The notes under the pieces were generated by a model. It had not been told where the DNA came from. It saw only the letters and a list, made by a program, of their open reading frames with translations, and did not search any database. This document shows, in pieces, positions 27,190 to 38,639 of a stretch of DNA of 64,000 nucleotides. The DNA comes from Mactra quadrangularis (Eukaryota > Mollusca > Bivalvia > Venerida > Mactridae): NCBI GenBank assembly GCA_025267735.1, contig CM046297.1, positions 19,432,011 to 19,496,010 on the forward strand. Reading direction: 5' to 3'. Every line of letters starts with the position of its first letter. Position 1 is the first letter of the stretch. The translations under genes and the position numbers were made by a program.

Positions 27190-27376
27190 AGATCTATATT
27201 TTATTATAGTTCAACATGATTATTACGTCGTAAGTAATGGTTATGATGCCACACCGAGTATTATATGTACGGCATATGTCAATACGGAACCAACAAGCGT
27301 AAAACATTGGCTCGTTTGTGACAAGCTTGGCAAAACACTGAATGGCGCAAGCAGATCATTTTCTGATAACAACTGA
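27190..27376 (+). CDS. Terminal exon of unit U1 gene (block B)
   Basis: This is an open frame of 61 codons from GAT at 27191 to TGA at 27374-27376, preceded by TTTTTACAGTCTCAAG. The AAG acceptor (27187-27189) gives phase 2, matching the upstream exon; the ACAG acceptor would give phase 1. Residues include HDYYVVSNGYDATP and HWLVCDKLGKTLNG, with three Cys. The end of the frame, C-D-x-L...L-N-G-x-S...D-N-N-stop, is recognisable in U4 and partly in U2 and U3, where upstream frameshifts or stops break it. It has no ATG near its start, so it only makes sense as a spliced exon. The protein family is unknown. This is the best-preserved copy of the gene in the array. Confidence 0.55.
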
Positions 27377-27379
27377 ATG

Positions 27380-28480
27380 TTAATGCCCTCGATAAAACAT
27401 CTTCATGACCAATTATTCAAGACTTATTCTTGAAATAAAATATAAATGACATTTCTGCCATATTCTATTGCATGTCTTTGTGGCAACCTAAAGAACTATT
27501 TCTAAATCAATAATAGATTTGTCAACAACTTCCATATTCAGATTGTTGTTTCTTTATTGTTGTTTTATTGGAATAATTTCAATTGTCTCAGTGGAATTTG
27601 TACAATCATAAAACCAACGACAATGAAAACAATATGTAATATGTATTATATATTAAGGGAAGCAGATTGATTTAAAGAAATACAGTGTTTATTGTTAGTT
27701 ATGCATTTACTTTTCAAATCCATTTTCCATTGTCCAAATTGTCAAAAGTCTTACATATTTTTTATATGAACATTTTAAAACATAATTTTTATGAAGTTGT
27801 GTTATATAGTCTTAATGATAATGTGCTTTTTTATTTCATGATCATTGCCATAATGAATATGATGATTGTAATATTAACCCGAACAAGCTCACATATTTTA
27901 GAGATAATAACAAAACTGTGACCTTTAATAACAACACTAATGCTTATTATGGTTCAGATTGTCTAGCACCCTTCAAGAGTTTTATGAGAATTATTTGTAC
28001 GCTTCTATAAACACCATATGCTTGTTATCTGGTGTTTAAGTACACTGTCAACGTCACAAGGTGGCTAGTTTATGATGTAAAATCTCATTATCTGTTAAAA
28101 CTTCACAGAATTATGTATTCAATTGGATGTAATGCTTTAATGGACACTTCTTTTAGTTATTTACGACACATTGCCAGCTAACTAGCTTTTATGGACGAGT
28201 TCCTGGTATTTACCATGAAAAGAGCGGAAGTAGTATCATTATACAAATAAAAATTATTATTCTCGAATGATGACGCTGTAGTTATTATTCTCGGATGATG
28301 ACGCTGTAGATAGTTTGTATTAACTTATTCAACATTGGAAAGCAAATAAAATTTTAATCTTTTAACAAGTGGACAGTTATTTTAACTGAAATGATGACCT
28401 CTTAATTTTTGGTATCACTGACATCAATTGTATCATTTCGAGTATACTCGCTGCGGTTTTCAAACATCCTTTCTTCTTTG
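27380..28480 (+). repeat. Array block C and 3' flank, unit U1
   Basis: Segment 27945-28110 is the closest match in the array: its reverse complement appears at 56115-56280, with weaker copies at 39950-40070 and 63660-63800. A landmark is CTTGTTATCTGGTGT. It lies downstream of the terminal exon stop and is probably 3' UTR or flank. An AATAAA occurs near 28245. Confidence 0.65.
28254..28309 (+). repeat. Two-copy 28-bp tandem repeat
   Basis: TTATTATTCTCGAATGATGACGCTGTAG is immediately repeated with one A to G difference. The near identity suggests a recent duplication within block C flank. Confidence 0.85.
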
Positions 28481-28555
28481 TTAAATAGACATTTCCTACA
28501 AAGTTTGCTTCAGGACATTTACGATTACCATACATAACATAAACATTACTCAGTC

Positions 28556-28606
28556 CTACTGTAAATTCATTAATTACTCATTTCTACTGTAAATTCATTA
28601 ATTACT
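28556..28606 (+). repeat. Two-copy 28-bp tandem repeat
   Basis: CTACTGTAAATTCATTAATT is present twice with a 28-bp period and identical cores. It is about 300 bp from the other 28-bp duplication but unrelated in sequence. Confidence 0.8.
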
Positions 28607-29639
28607 AAAATAAATTAGTCAAATTGGTTATCACTTTTTTCAGTGTAAACCACGAAAAACGGAAATTCAAATATATTTAATAAAGTTGTGTATTTTTTAA
28701 AGAAATGAAGTTTTGCTGTGTTGTTTGTTTCACTAATTAAAGAGGAGAGGCACTGCGGCATTTAATTTTTTATTATAAGTGTTTGTATCCCTGAAGGGTT
28801 CTTTATATCTCTTTTGTTCCCCAGAGGAACCATTGATGAAAACACCCATGTGACCTCATTAAGGGAAAGTATTACTTGTTTTGTCCCGACGAAAATAAGG
28901 CAATTGCGTTTTAGTGACAGTCGACAAAATGAATTTATTTACAAATTTAGAAGCAGTTCGTTTTTGTAATTCTATTTCGAGAATATGTAGTATCAAGAAA
29001 TATACTTCGTTCAAAATTCTACCAAAATGGATGCATGTTTTGTAATTTCAAGTTGTCGTTGAACTACAGTAAGACATGTTTAGAATAAAATTTCCTGGAA
29101 ATACGCAATTTAAGCATTTGAGTCAATCAATGAATCCAAATGGGACGTTAGTGATTTAGCAAACTTTCAACGCCATCTGACATTTTCCAGTGATACAGCG
29201 TCAGAAAATTATTAAATATTAAAATCACATTTTGATGATTTATGGCTATCCTTTTTATCAAACATATATTTATTATGATAAGAAAACATAATTTAATTAA
29301 TACTAATAAAATATCTATATATATTTTAAGACGTATGTACATTCATGCATAATTACCGTACATAGCAGATTGACTTAACTATTTTCAATTATGAAAGTAG
29401 ACATTAATTATGTCAGATTTAAACAGTGGCTGTATGCAAGGATGGTTATATGGTAGATATATGGTTGTTAAAAATTATAGCTATAGCATTTTAATCAAAT
29501 TTTATGTCTCTCGTTATATAGTGTAACATATTTAATACAATGTAACCAAAATTTGTATATTATAAATCCATAAATATTTAGATCGAAACGCAGATCTCTG
29601 TTACAACATAATTCCAATCTTTATATGGTCAAAAGTAGC

Positions 29640-29790
29640 GATTGGGTAGAATAAGACTTAAGGAAAATTTCTTCAAGTAAAAGCATATTCTTATTTGTAA
29701 GCTACGTCATTTACGGTGAAAAGAAAGTTAAACTGTGATACTCTGTTTGTTTTTAAAATACATTCTTCTCTCTAAAAGAAACGTGCGACA
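29640..29790 (+). promoter_or_regulatory. Array block F, unit U2 (candidate promoter)
   Basis: TACGTCATTTACGGTGAAAAGAAAGTTAAACT matches the reverse complements of 40940-41130, 54140-54330 and 61440-61640. In coding orientation this block lies upstream of block D and all others, so it may be the unit's promoter. In sister copies it carries ACTTCCGG-type ETS-like sites; here those are mutated. Confidence 0.4.
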
Positions 29791-29955
29791 CTGAAAACAC
29801 CAGCAGGGCATTCTTTTTTTAATTATGCACTTTTTGAGGTAATCAGATTTACATGAAATAATAAAAACATGTACGACTTCTTATTAAGGTACAATAAATA
29901 CAAGGCAATCATAAGATTGTTAATTATATTTTAATTAATTCCAACAACTAGCGTC

Positions 29956-30181
29956 CGTGACAAACATTTTAAGGTTAACTCACTTAAAGAACTTTTTGAG
30001 TCTGTACCATCACATGCGATACTTAACTTTTTGAAGGAAATAAATGTATATAATGAAATATAGGGCTTAAGATCATTGATATCGACTAAATTAAAAGTAT
30101 CATTAATTGCTTTCGGCGCGATATGACCTTTCTGTGTAGGTGCGCCGTAAAACCACCAAAATAAACAAACAAACAAATAAA
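29956..30181 (+). mobile_element. 5'-truncated LINE, 3' end with RT C-terminus
   Basis: A clean frame of 35 codons plus TAG (29956-30063) reads RDKHFKVNSLKELFESVPSH and ends FLKEINVYNEI. This is the style of the extreme C-terminus of non-LTR retrotransposon reverse transcriptase proteins. About 118 bp of 3' UTR follows, ending GTGCGCCGTAAAACC and AAACAAACAAAC. It is flanked by CCAACAACTAGCGTC (29941-29955) and CCAACAGCTAGCGTC (30182-30196), a 15-bp target-site duplication with one mismatch. The insertion is therefore a target-primed event with severe 5' truncation. The clade is not determined. The antisense frame here is not a gene. Confidence 0.8.
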
Positions 30182-30196
30182 CCAACAGCTAGCGTC

Positions 30197-31890
30197 AACT
30201 CGGTACTCACCATGTTTTATTTAAGTTTCCAACCAGAATCAAAGGACAAGTTGATGATTTTAAAGCTCAGCATGCAAGGTCAAACGTAATAGTTAAGTGA
30301 CCATTACAGTTCAGTTTTAATAAAAAGTTTCTTATTTCAGTTACATCACTAATATATAAACTTATAGGATTGTGATCAACATATTTATACGTTTAATTAA
30401 GGCAGAACTCCCATAATAGCTGCTGTCAAACTTCGGGCGATGTCGGGTCATGTCGACAAATTACGTAAGCGGTTTTCGTCGGTGTCGTTATCAACCGATA
30501 AAGATCGGATGTACTTTTTTATTGTGTAAATGCCTCATTTTTCAAATATTATTAATATTTTTATTGTATTACCTCACAAGAATATTAATTCTCTCAATTA
30601 TTTGAGAAAATAGATAGAATTCGTGTAAAAAGTTTAAACCGGAAGTTTAAAAATCCAATTCAAACAATGGACGAAAAGATTCGTCCCCTAACAGATTCGT
30701 CCCCGAACAAATTCGTAATCAATAAGTTGTTGATGATTAATGCAATTAGACCGTAAAATACCATTATTTTATCTTTAAATTGTCAATAATGGCGTTTAAA
30801 AGTAAAATATATACTGTAAAGATGTGTTTACTTCATATTATGATGGTCACTAGAGTTTTGACATTTTTTCAAAAAGGGGGTTGATGTATTAAATTGGCAT
30901 TTTGTTTAGTTATCTGTGGTAAAAGTTTTTGTTCTTTGTTTTATTCATTGCCATATGGTTTAAGGTAAATTATTAAATGTGTAACTAGGAGTGCAGAAAA
31001 TGTTTTGATAGTCAAAAATAGGGATACGGACTTGTAGTTTTTATAGCTGGTGAAAATCGTCACATTTTCTGTTGGGTCTCCCTATTATTAACTTGGTATG
31101 TGTGTAAAAATACCAAGGTAAAGTTATTAAAGTTGATGTATTTGCATTCATTAAAGTATTGTAAATTTTATCAAACAAAATTTATGAAAATAGTTTGATT
31201 ATTTAATTCAATTTTACATTTTAAAGACATATACCCCTTCAAATTTATAGTGTGATTCTTACTTATAACTCAATTTTCAAAAAAATGTTTTATTTATTTA
31301 TTTGACGGTAAAACTTTAAAATATTTTGCCAGTGAATCTAGGTTGTGATCCTGATTATAAAGAAAGTATCAAAAGTCTTATTCCTTGATATGTGTATTAT
31401 GGGTATTCTACCTTAATCGTATTAAATTGCTTAAAGATAGTTGCACTAAATGCGGCCTGATAACAACATAATTATGTTCTCACTTTAAAAAGCTTAAATG
31501 TGACATAATATATGTGACATACGAGCTTTAAGACATTTATTTCATGACTAAGTTTTTAAGCCTTATTCTTAATGTCTCTTGAGACTGCTATTTTTCCAAA
31601 TATCAAAAACTAATCAAGAAAATACGAGAAACCCTACTATTTGAATTATCGTAGAATCCCTACTATGTAAATTGGCGCAAGTATGACGTTAAATGAAACG
31701 ATCAATATTTAATTGTCTGTATTATATAACCTGGCGTTATACAAAAGGTATAATATTAAGTTATGCATATATGTAACAATTTTATTGCAGATCATTTCAA
31801 AGATTGCAGAAATCAAGTGAATGTTTAACCAGCATATCAGAGACCAAATTGTTTTGATTCTGATGATCAGCCGTACTTGTTCAGTTTACA
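30197..31890. other. No recognisable gene
   Basis: This is AT-rich. It contains a GC-richer patch at 30420-30510 and a small duplication of GATTCGTCCCC near 30678-30706. I see no exon, TIR pair or SINE. Confidence 0.4.
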
Positions 31891-31899
31891 GCAAACTTA

Positions 31900-32520
31900 T
31901 TCCTTTTTAAAGTCATACGTAATTACTCTTCCCACAGTGTTTGATTATTTGGTCGGTATAGTTCCAAGTTAATGTCAATTTATGCAGAAATGACTCTAAT
32001 TTAGACTAACTACTGGCGCCTTGTTACTTAAAGGTACTCATTCACAGATTTCAACTAAAACACCAACATTTTCTGTAACTATCAAAATTGTTTTGAAACA
32101 TTTTTAAAGCAGATAATTAGTGATTTGATAATGACAATTTTAGTGAAAAATGACATACAAGTACAAATGACGGTGTTTCAAGTATAAAAATCTACCCCGT
32201 ATGTCACGGTATAGACAATTTTAGTGCATTTTTTTAAAAAAATATTGTATATATTTCTTGCAATCTGTAGGTCAGTATGTCCTAAAATATTAAGAATTAT
32301 TTTTTGACAAAATTACATACACTGAATGTTATTTTGAAAATATAGAAAAATCTTAACCGAATCAGTGAACTAGTACCTTTAAGAAATACTGTACGGTACA
32401 TTTCTGTCTCTTAGATATGCACTTATCTGAAAGTTAATGTTATATCATACTGTACAGTCTGAACTCAATTTGTTCAATTGTTCGTATATGATATACACAG
32501 TTAACTTTCAGTAATAAAAG
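31900..32520 (+). repeat. Array block D, unit U2, split by a MITE
   Basis: The left part (GTGTTTGATTATTTGGTCGGTAT...TACTGGCGCC) and right part (TTTCTGTCTCTTAGATATGCACTTATCTG) are contiguous in the other three units. Here they are separated by the TTAA element. Confidence 0.7.
32028..32382. mobile_element. MITE with TTAA target duplication
   Basis: The termini are TTAAAGGTACTCATTCACAG and, on the reverse complement, TTAAAGGTACTAGTTCACTG. That is about 20 of 24 matching bases including TTAA at each end (32028-32031 and 32379-32382). The interior is 347 bp, AT-rich and non-coding. TTAA duplications are characteristic of piggyBac- or Kolobok-type elements; the TIR is too short to choose between them. 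The sister unit at about 25518 shows the uninterrupted TTAA. Confidence 0.85.
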
Positions 32521-32730
32521 TATAAACTATGATTGTTATTTGATGTTCCTTATATTTTTGAATTACGAACTACATTTGTTGCATTAGAATGGCGAATAGA
32601 ATTTCATAGATTTCATTATCCGTAGCACATACACTTCACTTAGATCTAAAACATATGCCAGCAATTTACCACTATAACACTGTCTTATTTGAATATTGAA
32701 TGTATCATTTAATATGGAATTCACTATTTA

Positions 32731-32890
32731 TAAACATGAGACTACATGTAGCCCCTTTAACCTTTATAAACACGAGCATTTATGTAGCCCCTTTAACCTT
32801 TATAAGCATGAGACTTCATGTAGCCCCTTTAACCTTTATAAGCATGAGACTTCATGTAGCCCCTTTACAAATATGAGACTAAATGTATCA
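32731..32890 (+). repeat. 36-bp minisatellite, about 4 copies
   Basis: The unit resembles CCTTTATAAGCATGAGACTT followed by CATGTAGCCCCTTTAA. The last copies are nearly identical, with degenerate ones at both ends. The 36-bp period keeps a frame and creates a 12-residue peptide repeat (NLYKHETSCSPF). I regard this as a by-product, as nothing else supports translation. Confidence 0.85.
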
Positions 32891-32937
32891 CTTGTGTTGG
32901 GACATCTTCACTAAGGATTGAACACTGGAATCTAGTC

Positions 32938-32990
32938 CAAATTTAGTTCATGCGCCGCATGGACAAAATCCACTATATACAGTCTCTATC
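32938..32990 (+). repeat. Direct flanking repeat, left copy
   Basis: TTAGTTCATGCGCCGCATGGACAAAAT followed by ATATACAGTCTCTAT resembles 34752-34815 on the far side of the hAT-like element. Both contain a TTCATGnnnnnCATGnAC palindrome. Confidence 0.5.
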
Positions 32991-32992
32991 AA

Positions 32993-34719
32993 CCAATACA
33001 GGCCCGGATTTACCGGGGGGCACAGGGGGCACGTGCCCCCCCACCTGGCCCCACAGATATTGACTCTCATACAAAGAAAAGGGCACAAAATCGGCACCAT
33101 TAAAGCAATATCAACTCGTCTTTTAGATTAATTTTAATATGAAATCATTCATCCGAGCTATTAAAAAAGATAATGATCTAAATTGATACATTCAAGCATC
33201 TCAGGGTACCCAGATCGGGCCTTATCAAGCGTTCAAATCATTGATCGTGCAAGTGTATGGTCCCTCTATACAGACACATAGATACCAATTGCTATGTTTA
33301 TTGTCTATATTACACATACCTCAACAGTATATTTAAGACCGTCACCAGTGAAATTACCATGGTAACTAGCTTACGAGGCCTAAATTTGTTTATTGTGCAC
33401 TCTCTAATCTTATTTACAAGTGGAAATCATCGGCGTTTTCATAGCAAGTTAGACAGAGAAAAGACGAGGACAGCTAGTCAAGTGCATTTTATACATCATT
33501 ACTATGACACTCGAACTTAGTTAATTTCGAAAACATGCACGATCGTCTGATGATTTTTTTTATGGTATTAAAATTCCGAATAACTTTTAAAAAGTGACCG
33601 AGCCTAAACATAAATTAAGTATTTATGGAGGACATCGGCGGTTTTCATATCAAGTAATAGACTGAGAAAAGCCGAGTATAGTCGAATGAATGTTTGTCAT
33701 TAAAATGAGTTAATTAAAAGTTAGTTTAAATCGGAAAAAGCGAGCGTTTTGTGTTGTTGTTTTTTTTTTAGAAAATGTAGGTCAATGATTTAAACTTTCA
33801 AGTAACTTTTCAAGAGTGACCTACCCTACAACAAGTTTTCTTACGAAAAACAAGACAAAAATTAATCAGTGGTTAAACATTTTTTTCATCCAATCATAAA
33901 TTAATAGGATTGTGTTTCGTTAATTTTTAACTCGTTGCTTAACTCTTATTAAAAAAAAAAAACGTATCATAAACCGGCTTTTTTGGATGTTAAATCGGAG
34001 AATTTTCTCATGGCACCATTCGGTGATTTTATACAAGTTACCAAGTGTATTTTTTTATAAATTCTCGGCATTTACATGATGAAATTGCTGATTTTTTGTA
34101 AATCAGGATTTTATCCATTCTCGTTCTTTGAATATACAAGAATGGGATTTAATAAGCCAACAAATTAAATCTAAACGAGCAAAACGGGCACATGCATGAA
34201 GGATACCTCAATTATAGCGCTCAATATTTCCTTGGTAATGCCCAAAAGTGCTTAAAATGTAAAGATAATTTACCAAATTTTAGCTTCATTTTATTTTTTT
34301 TAAAGTGTGTTCAAAAGTGCTCAGATTTACACATTTGACATGCAAAAATTCAAAATTTTTCCACATCTTCGGGAGGGGTACCCACCCCAACCGTACTCCC
34401 CACTAACGACCCCTCTGTATCATGCCCTGTGATCTAACTCACATGAATGCATTTTCTTTATTTATGAATATTTATTAAAAGCTAATCAATCACATGAATC
34501 TGAATTGTTACGCAGTGCATCGCTTTTTTATAGAAAAAGATGATAATTAACCAAGTTTTAGTTCATTCAATTTGTTTAAAAGAGCATTTTAAAGTGCTCA
34601 GATTTGCACCCTTGACATGTGAAAAACTCAAAAATTTCTATACCGTCGGGAGGGGATACCCCTCCCGAACCCAACCCCTGTGCGCCCTCACTCACGACCC
34701 TTCTGGATCCGGCCCTGCA
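32993..34719. mobile_element. hAT-like composite element with duplicated 3' end
   Basis: The left end reads CAGGCCCGGATTTACCGGGG with C-rich and G-rich runs. The right end, reverse-complemented, reads CAGGGCCGGATCCAGAAGGG. Imperfect CAGG(G)CCCGGAT termini are typical of many hAT-type elements. The right 170 bp is present twice (34265-34436 and 34552-34719), the inner copy with a decayed terminus. A segment is also duplicated internally (33420-33600 versus 33630-33840). No transposase frame was found and no clear 8-bp target duplication (AACCAATA versus CAATAACT). It is non-autonomous and rearranged. Confidence 0.6.
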
Positions 34720-34751
34720 ATAACTAGTATAATGAACTAGAATAGAAATTT

Positions 34752-34815
34752 TGTTCATGTGCGGCATGAACAAAATTTGAAAACTACAATACGACTAGGC
34801 TACATACAGTCTATT
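34752..34815 (+). repeat. Direct flanking repeat, right copy with perfect hairpin
   Basis: ATTTTGTTCATG TGCGG CATGAACAAAAT is a perfect 12-bp-arm palindrome. It is followed by ACATACAGTCTAT, shared with the left copy. It may be a palindromic recombination product or the remnant of an element flanking the composite. Confidence 0.5.
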
Positions 34816-34829
34816 TTGTTGAACAAAAT

Positions 34830-35040
34830 GTTCTATGATTCTGTCAGGGTTGACAATCATGGCCATAATAAGACAAACATGTCTAGATATGACACATTGA
34901 AAAGATGTAACTTAAAAACGATACCTATATCAGCTAGGCTGTTGATATTTGAAGTACGCATTGACATTTCTAAATATGTATTCGATGATCAAATTGATAT
35001 GAAACTTATCTCATGCACAAGTTGGACAATCTATCACTGT
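34830..35040 (+). repeat. Array block H, unit U2
   Basis: GCTGTTGATATTTGAAGTACGCATTGACATTTCTAAATATG matches U0 (21776) in the same sense and U3/U4 in the opposite sense. It lies after block D and before G, as the conserved order requires. Confidence 0.55.
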
Positions 35041-35319
35041 CATCATTTACATAAGGCAGTTTAATTATGTTTGCGTCTACTAGCTAGGGGTGTGTATTTT
35101 GATATAGCATAATTAATTGTGTACCTTCCCGATAACGATCAATGTCTCATCGGGACGTCTGGAGATATGAGTCTGATAATAGATAAAACCAAGTAGTTTT
35201 CAAAATAAGCTTACTTAACGGATATTTCTAAGTAGAATAAGTAAACCGTTCATCAAATATATATAGATTTTTTGCATGGTGACTGTTATTGTGACAATTT
35301 TTTACACTTATCTGCTAGT

Positions 35320-35636
35320 TTGTTTGTTTTGTTTTTGTTGGGTTTAACGCCGTAGCAACACATTATATAGGACATATAACGGCGGTCAGTCAACTTACTC
35401 ACTCCTCCTGGAAAGGCTAAATCTCTGGATTTAGCTGTTAACCAACTACTAAGCACATACTTTCGTCAGTGACTGATAACTGCCCTACATAATTATAGAT
35501 CATTGGTAGGAGGGAGAATGGCCGTAGAAATAATTTCATGACCAAACTCCACGAAAGTATGCCCCGCCCGGGAATCGAACCCATGAGCCCTCGATCTGTA
35601 GACTTGCGTGCTACCAACTGAGCAAGCCGGATGGCT
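35320..35636 (-). mobile_element. tRNA-Lys-derived SINE (family 2), minus strand
   Basis: The minus-strand head (about 35565-35632) reads CCGGCTTGCTCAGTTGGTAGCACGC... with box B GGGTTCGATTCCC. The 3' end is CTACGGCGTTAAACCCAACAAAAACAAAAC. The flanks TTATCTGCTAGT (35308-35319) and TTATCTGCTGGT (35637-35648) form a 12-bp target duplication with one mismatch. A sister copy is at 52367-52663. Confidence 0.88.
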
Positions 35637-35649
35637 TTATCTGCTGGTG

Positions 35650-37150
35650 ATATATATGTTGATATAACAATATTATTTATGTATTCGTAACTAATTGTTC
35701 TATGCTGATTAAACTAGTTAAATGTAGATAAACAGGTAAATGTAATTTCTTACAGATCTTGTTAAGACATTGTACTCTAATCAAGTGTATTTTGTCGTGG
35801 ATTTGAAATAACAAAAGGGTTATATCACGCCAACCAATCAAATATATAAATTGTTTAATTTTGTAATTAAAAAAAATATTTACATTTATCCTGAAGCAGT
35901 ATATGTATATTTTTCTATTTTGTTTCAATGATGTATAATTACGTTTAATATAATTATAATCACGGTTGTAAAGTTTTTTCCCCTTTAATTAGGCTTTTAT
36001 TTATTTACTAAACATGCAAAGACAATCAGAAAAGATTTTTTTTGTTAGATTTAATTGATATCAAACTTCAATGCACTAGATATGAACTGTCTTAATATAT
36101 CATTGGCTTTAATAACTTTAAATTATCAGATGAAAAAGAAAGATGTTGAGAGTAGTTTTTCTATTTATATAATAAAAATGGATTATGAAAACATATCTGG
36201 AACAGTAACAGTCACAACCAACAGTTCTGTCACATGTCACATACATGTAACCAAAAACAAACAGCGAGAAATTTGAGATTTTTAGGTTCATATAAATTTA
36301 TAATATATACATGTAATATATATTATAAATTTATATTATATATATAAAAGATGCAACAAATAAATAGTAAGAACAAAACATTACGTGTTTCCGCATTGGG
36401 GAATAAAGATAATGAAATATAAAAGATAAAGAAAAATATACATCCCCTTGTATCGTTTTTGTAGTAAATTACACAAATACATGACTGTGTGAATTGATTT
36501 TGCTTCATTCAAATATTGATAAACACGTTCTATATGATGTCACATATTAAATTACTATATTTCATTATCTAAATGACTCTAAACAGTATTCAACTAAGAA
36601 TCATGAACACAAATATGTGAATTTGATACAGTAATGACGATACGTCGGTTGTCGTAGAAACGAAATGCATTTTTAGAATTATAACTGGTAAACAGAATAT
36701 GATATATGCTACATCCATTATTAGTAAAACAGGTATAACAAAAACTGTAATACAACGTATCAATTAGCAACAGACAAAGATAATAATTATTCATTCTCGT
36801 CTGCTTTTGGTTTCTTCCTAAAACACATTTTGATTACATGGTTTTATAATAGACGCAAAAAAGTTGATTATACTATTGAATGTGTTATCAAATTTCATTT
36901 TTGACGGTGAAGTACAATTTTCTCGAGATGATCTGACTTGTTTAATTTTACTTTTTTAAATATAAAATAATCCGATGAAATGTGGTTGTATGTACAGTTA
37001 CAATGAAATCCATAAAATTCATTATTTATTCTAATTTTTAGAGATACCTTTAAAAGCAAAAACAAAATTAATGTTGAGAGATGTTCCAGAAATCATACAC
37101 ACTCGCTACTTAGTTAGTGACTTTAAAGGATATACCATCGACAAGAAAAC
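35650..37150. other. No recognisable gene; array unit U2 interior
   Basis: An AT palindrome AAATTTATAATATATA..TATATATTATAAATTT lies at 36286-36324, with further AT repeats to 36350. Segment 36620-36720 pairs with 23760-23860 of unit U0. No exon is supported. Confidence 0.4.
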
Positions 37151-37159
37151 ATATGACAA

Positions 37160-37260
37160 TTAAGTAAACGAAGTACTTGAATAGATTAATTAGAAAGCTT
37201 GCATAATTAAAGAACATTGCACGATTGAATACAGCTGAAATTAATGCAAAGTAGATGACT
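37160..37260 (+). repeat. Array block G, unit U2 (partial)
   Basis: GATTAATTAGAAAGCTTGCATAATTAAAGAACATTGCAC matches 25893-25940 of U1 and the reverse complement of 45790-45840. Confidence 0.5.
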
Positions 37261-37539
37261 TCTTTTTAAATTAAGCATGATAAATGTCATGGCTTATTAC
37301 TGACAAATGGTTTTGAAGCGGCATTGCACTCAGTCTTGTTACTATCTTCAGATAACAATCGATTTATGAAATTAAATGTTTATGGACACCACCCGTTTAA
37401 TCTGCTGCGACAAGTATTCAAATTCTGGACCTCCATATTCGAAATCTTGCACTCTACTATTGATTGCAACATTGCGTCTGATGTTGATGTGAAGAAGATA
37501 TCCAAACACATATCATAAAAAGGATATTAAACACATACT

Positions 37540-37640
37540 TAATATTGATTCATTAAGCTACTGCTTGGTTGCCACGACAACAGGCAATATAAATTAAAAT
37601 TAATATTGTCTACGAGGCTTTATAATAAAATCACTTGTAA
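37540..37640 (+). repeat. Array block I, unit U2
   Basis: ATTGATTCATTAAGCTACTGCTTGGTTGCCACGACAAC pairs with the reverse complement of 45345-45390. The coding frame is not conserved. It includes an X-box-like GTTGCCACGACAAC. Confidence 0.45.
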
Positions 37641-38639
37641 GATATCGGTATTATTCTTATTTCTGTATATTTATTATGTATTTACAAGACATAGTCTAAA
37701 TAAGTCGATTTAAGCGATACGGTACGGCCAATCATGTTCATACTTTCAAAATATATGAATTTAGAAATATCTTCAGAACCTGAACTGGACTGTCAATATT
37801 TAGTTATGCATGCATTGTTGTGTATTTGTGTTTGCGATATGTTTAACTGGCAGACATAAAGAGATAAGGCTTGAATCCGAATCAAGTTCATGCGTATAAT
37901 TCGAAAGCTGGTAAATGAGAGAGACCAATATCACTGAAGTATTGCTTTATTTGATGAACTTTTACATCTACTAGTAAATCGATATCTGATTTTAATGTGC
38001 TTTTCATTTGCCTTACTGTTTTTGTTTGTTTGTTTTTGTAGTGTTTTTTTTTGTAAAAAGCAATTCATTATCTAATCAACTACGGACGAAGTACCGTATA
38101 TATTTTATTATTGTAAAGGAAAAAGTGTTTTCTACGTAACACAATTCTCAATTCAACATTAACGTAACTAACCTTTTTTATACAGTCACGTACTTTAATT
38201 TGAATAAAGTACCTTATCCGAATTGCGATCTCTGTTAATCCATTTTTATAGAATAATGATTGACCTAAGTGATACTTTATTTAACTTTTCACAGCAAATT
38301 ACAAACTTGTTTACACACTCTGTATGTTTATTCCTGTTAAAGACATTAAATAAAAACATTTTTTTCGTGTTTTTGTCAAATGATCACTTAATCAAATCTA
38401 TTGCTACATTTTGTGATGAGGCGTAAGGGACATTTACCTTCAAATATGGATATTTCTAGTACTTAATGAGCTTTTTCTAACGATCAATCAAGATTTATAT
38501 ATTCTTCAGAGACACACGTTTTATTAGCTCTAATCATATTATATGTTATTAGCAATAAATAGAGTAATGATACTAATAAAGAATACTAATTTTATGGCTT
38601 TTGAGTACTAGGTTAATGATAAAATAGTAGAAAAAGAGA

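Noticed and set aside
29931..30185. 84-codon minus-strand frame
   Set aside because: Antisense to the LINE 3' end; the sense strand carries the meaningful frame.
32696..32914. Frame with NLYKHETSCSPF peptide repeats
   Set aside because: Explained by a minisatellite whose period happens to be a multiple of three; no other coding support.
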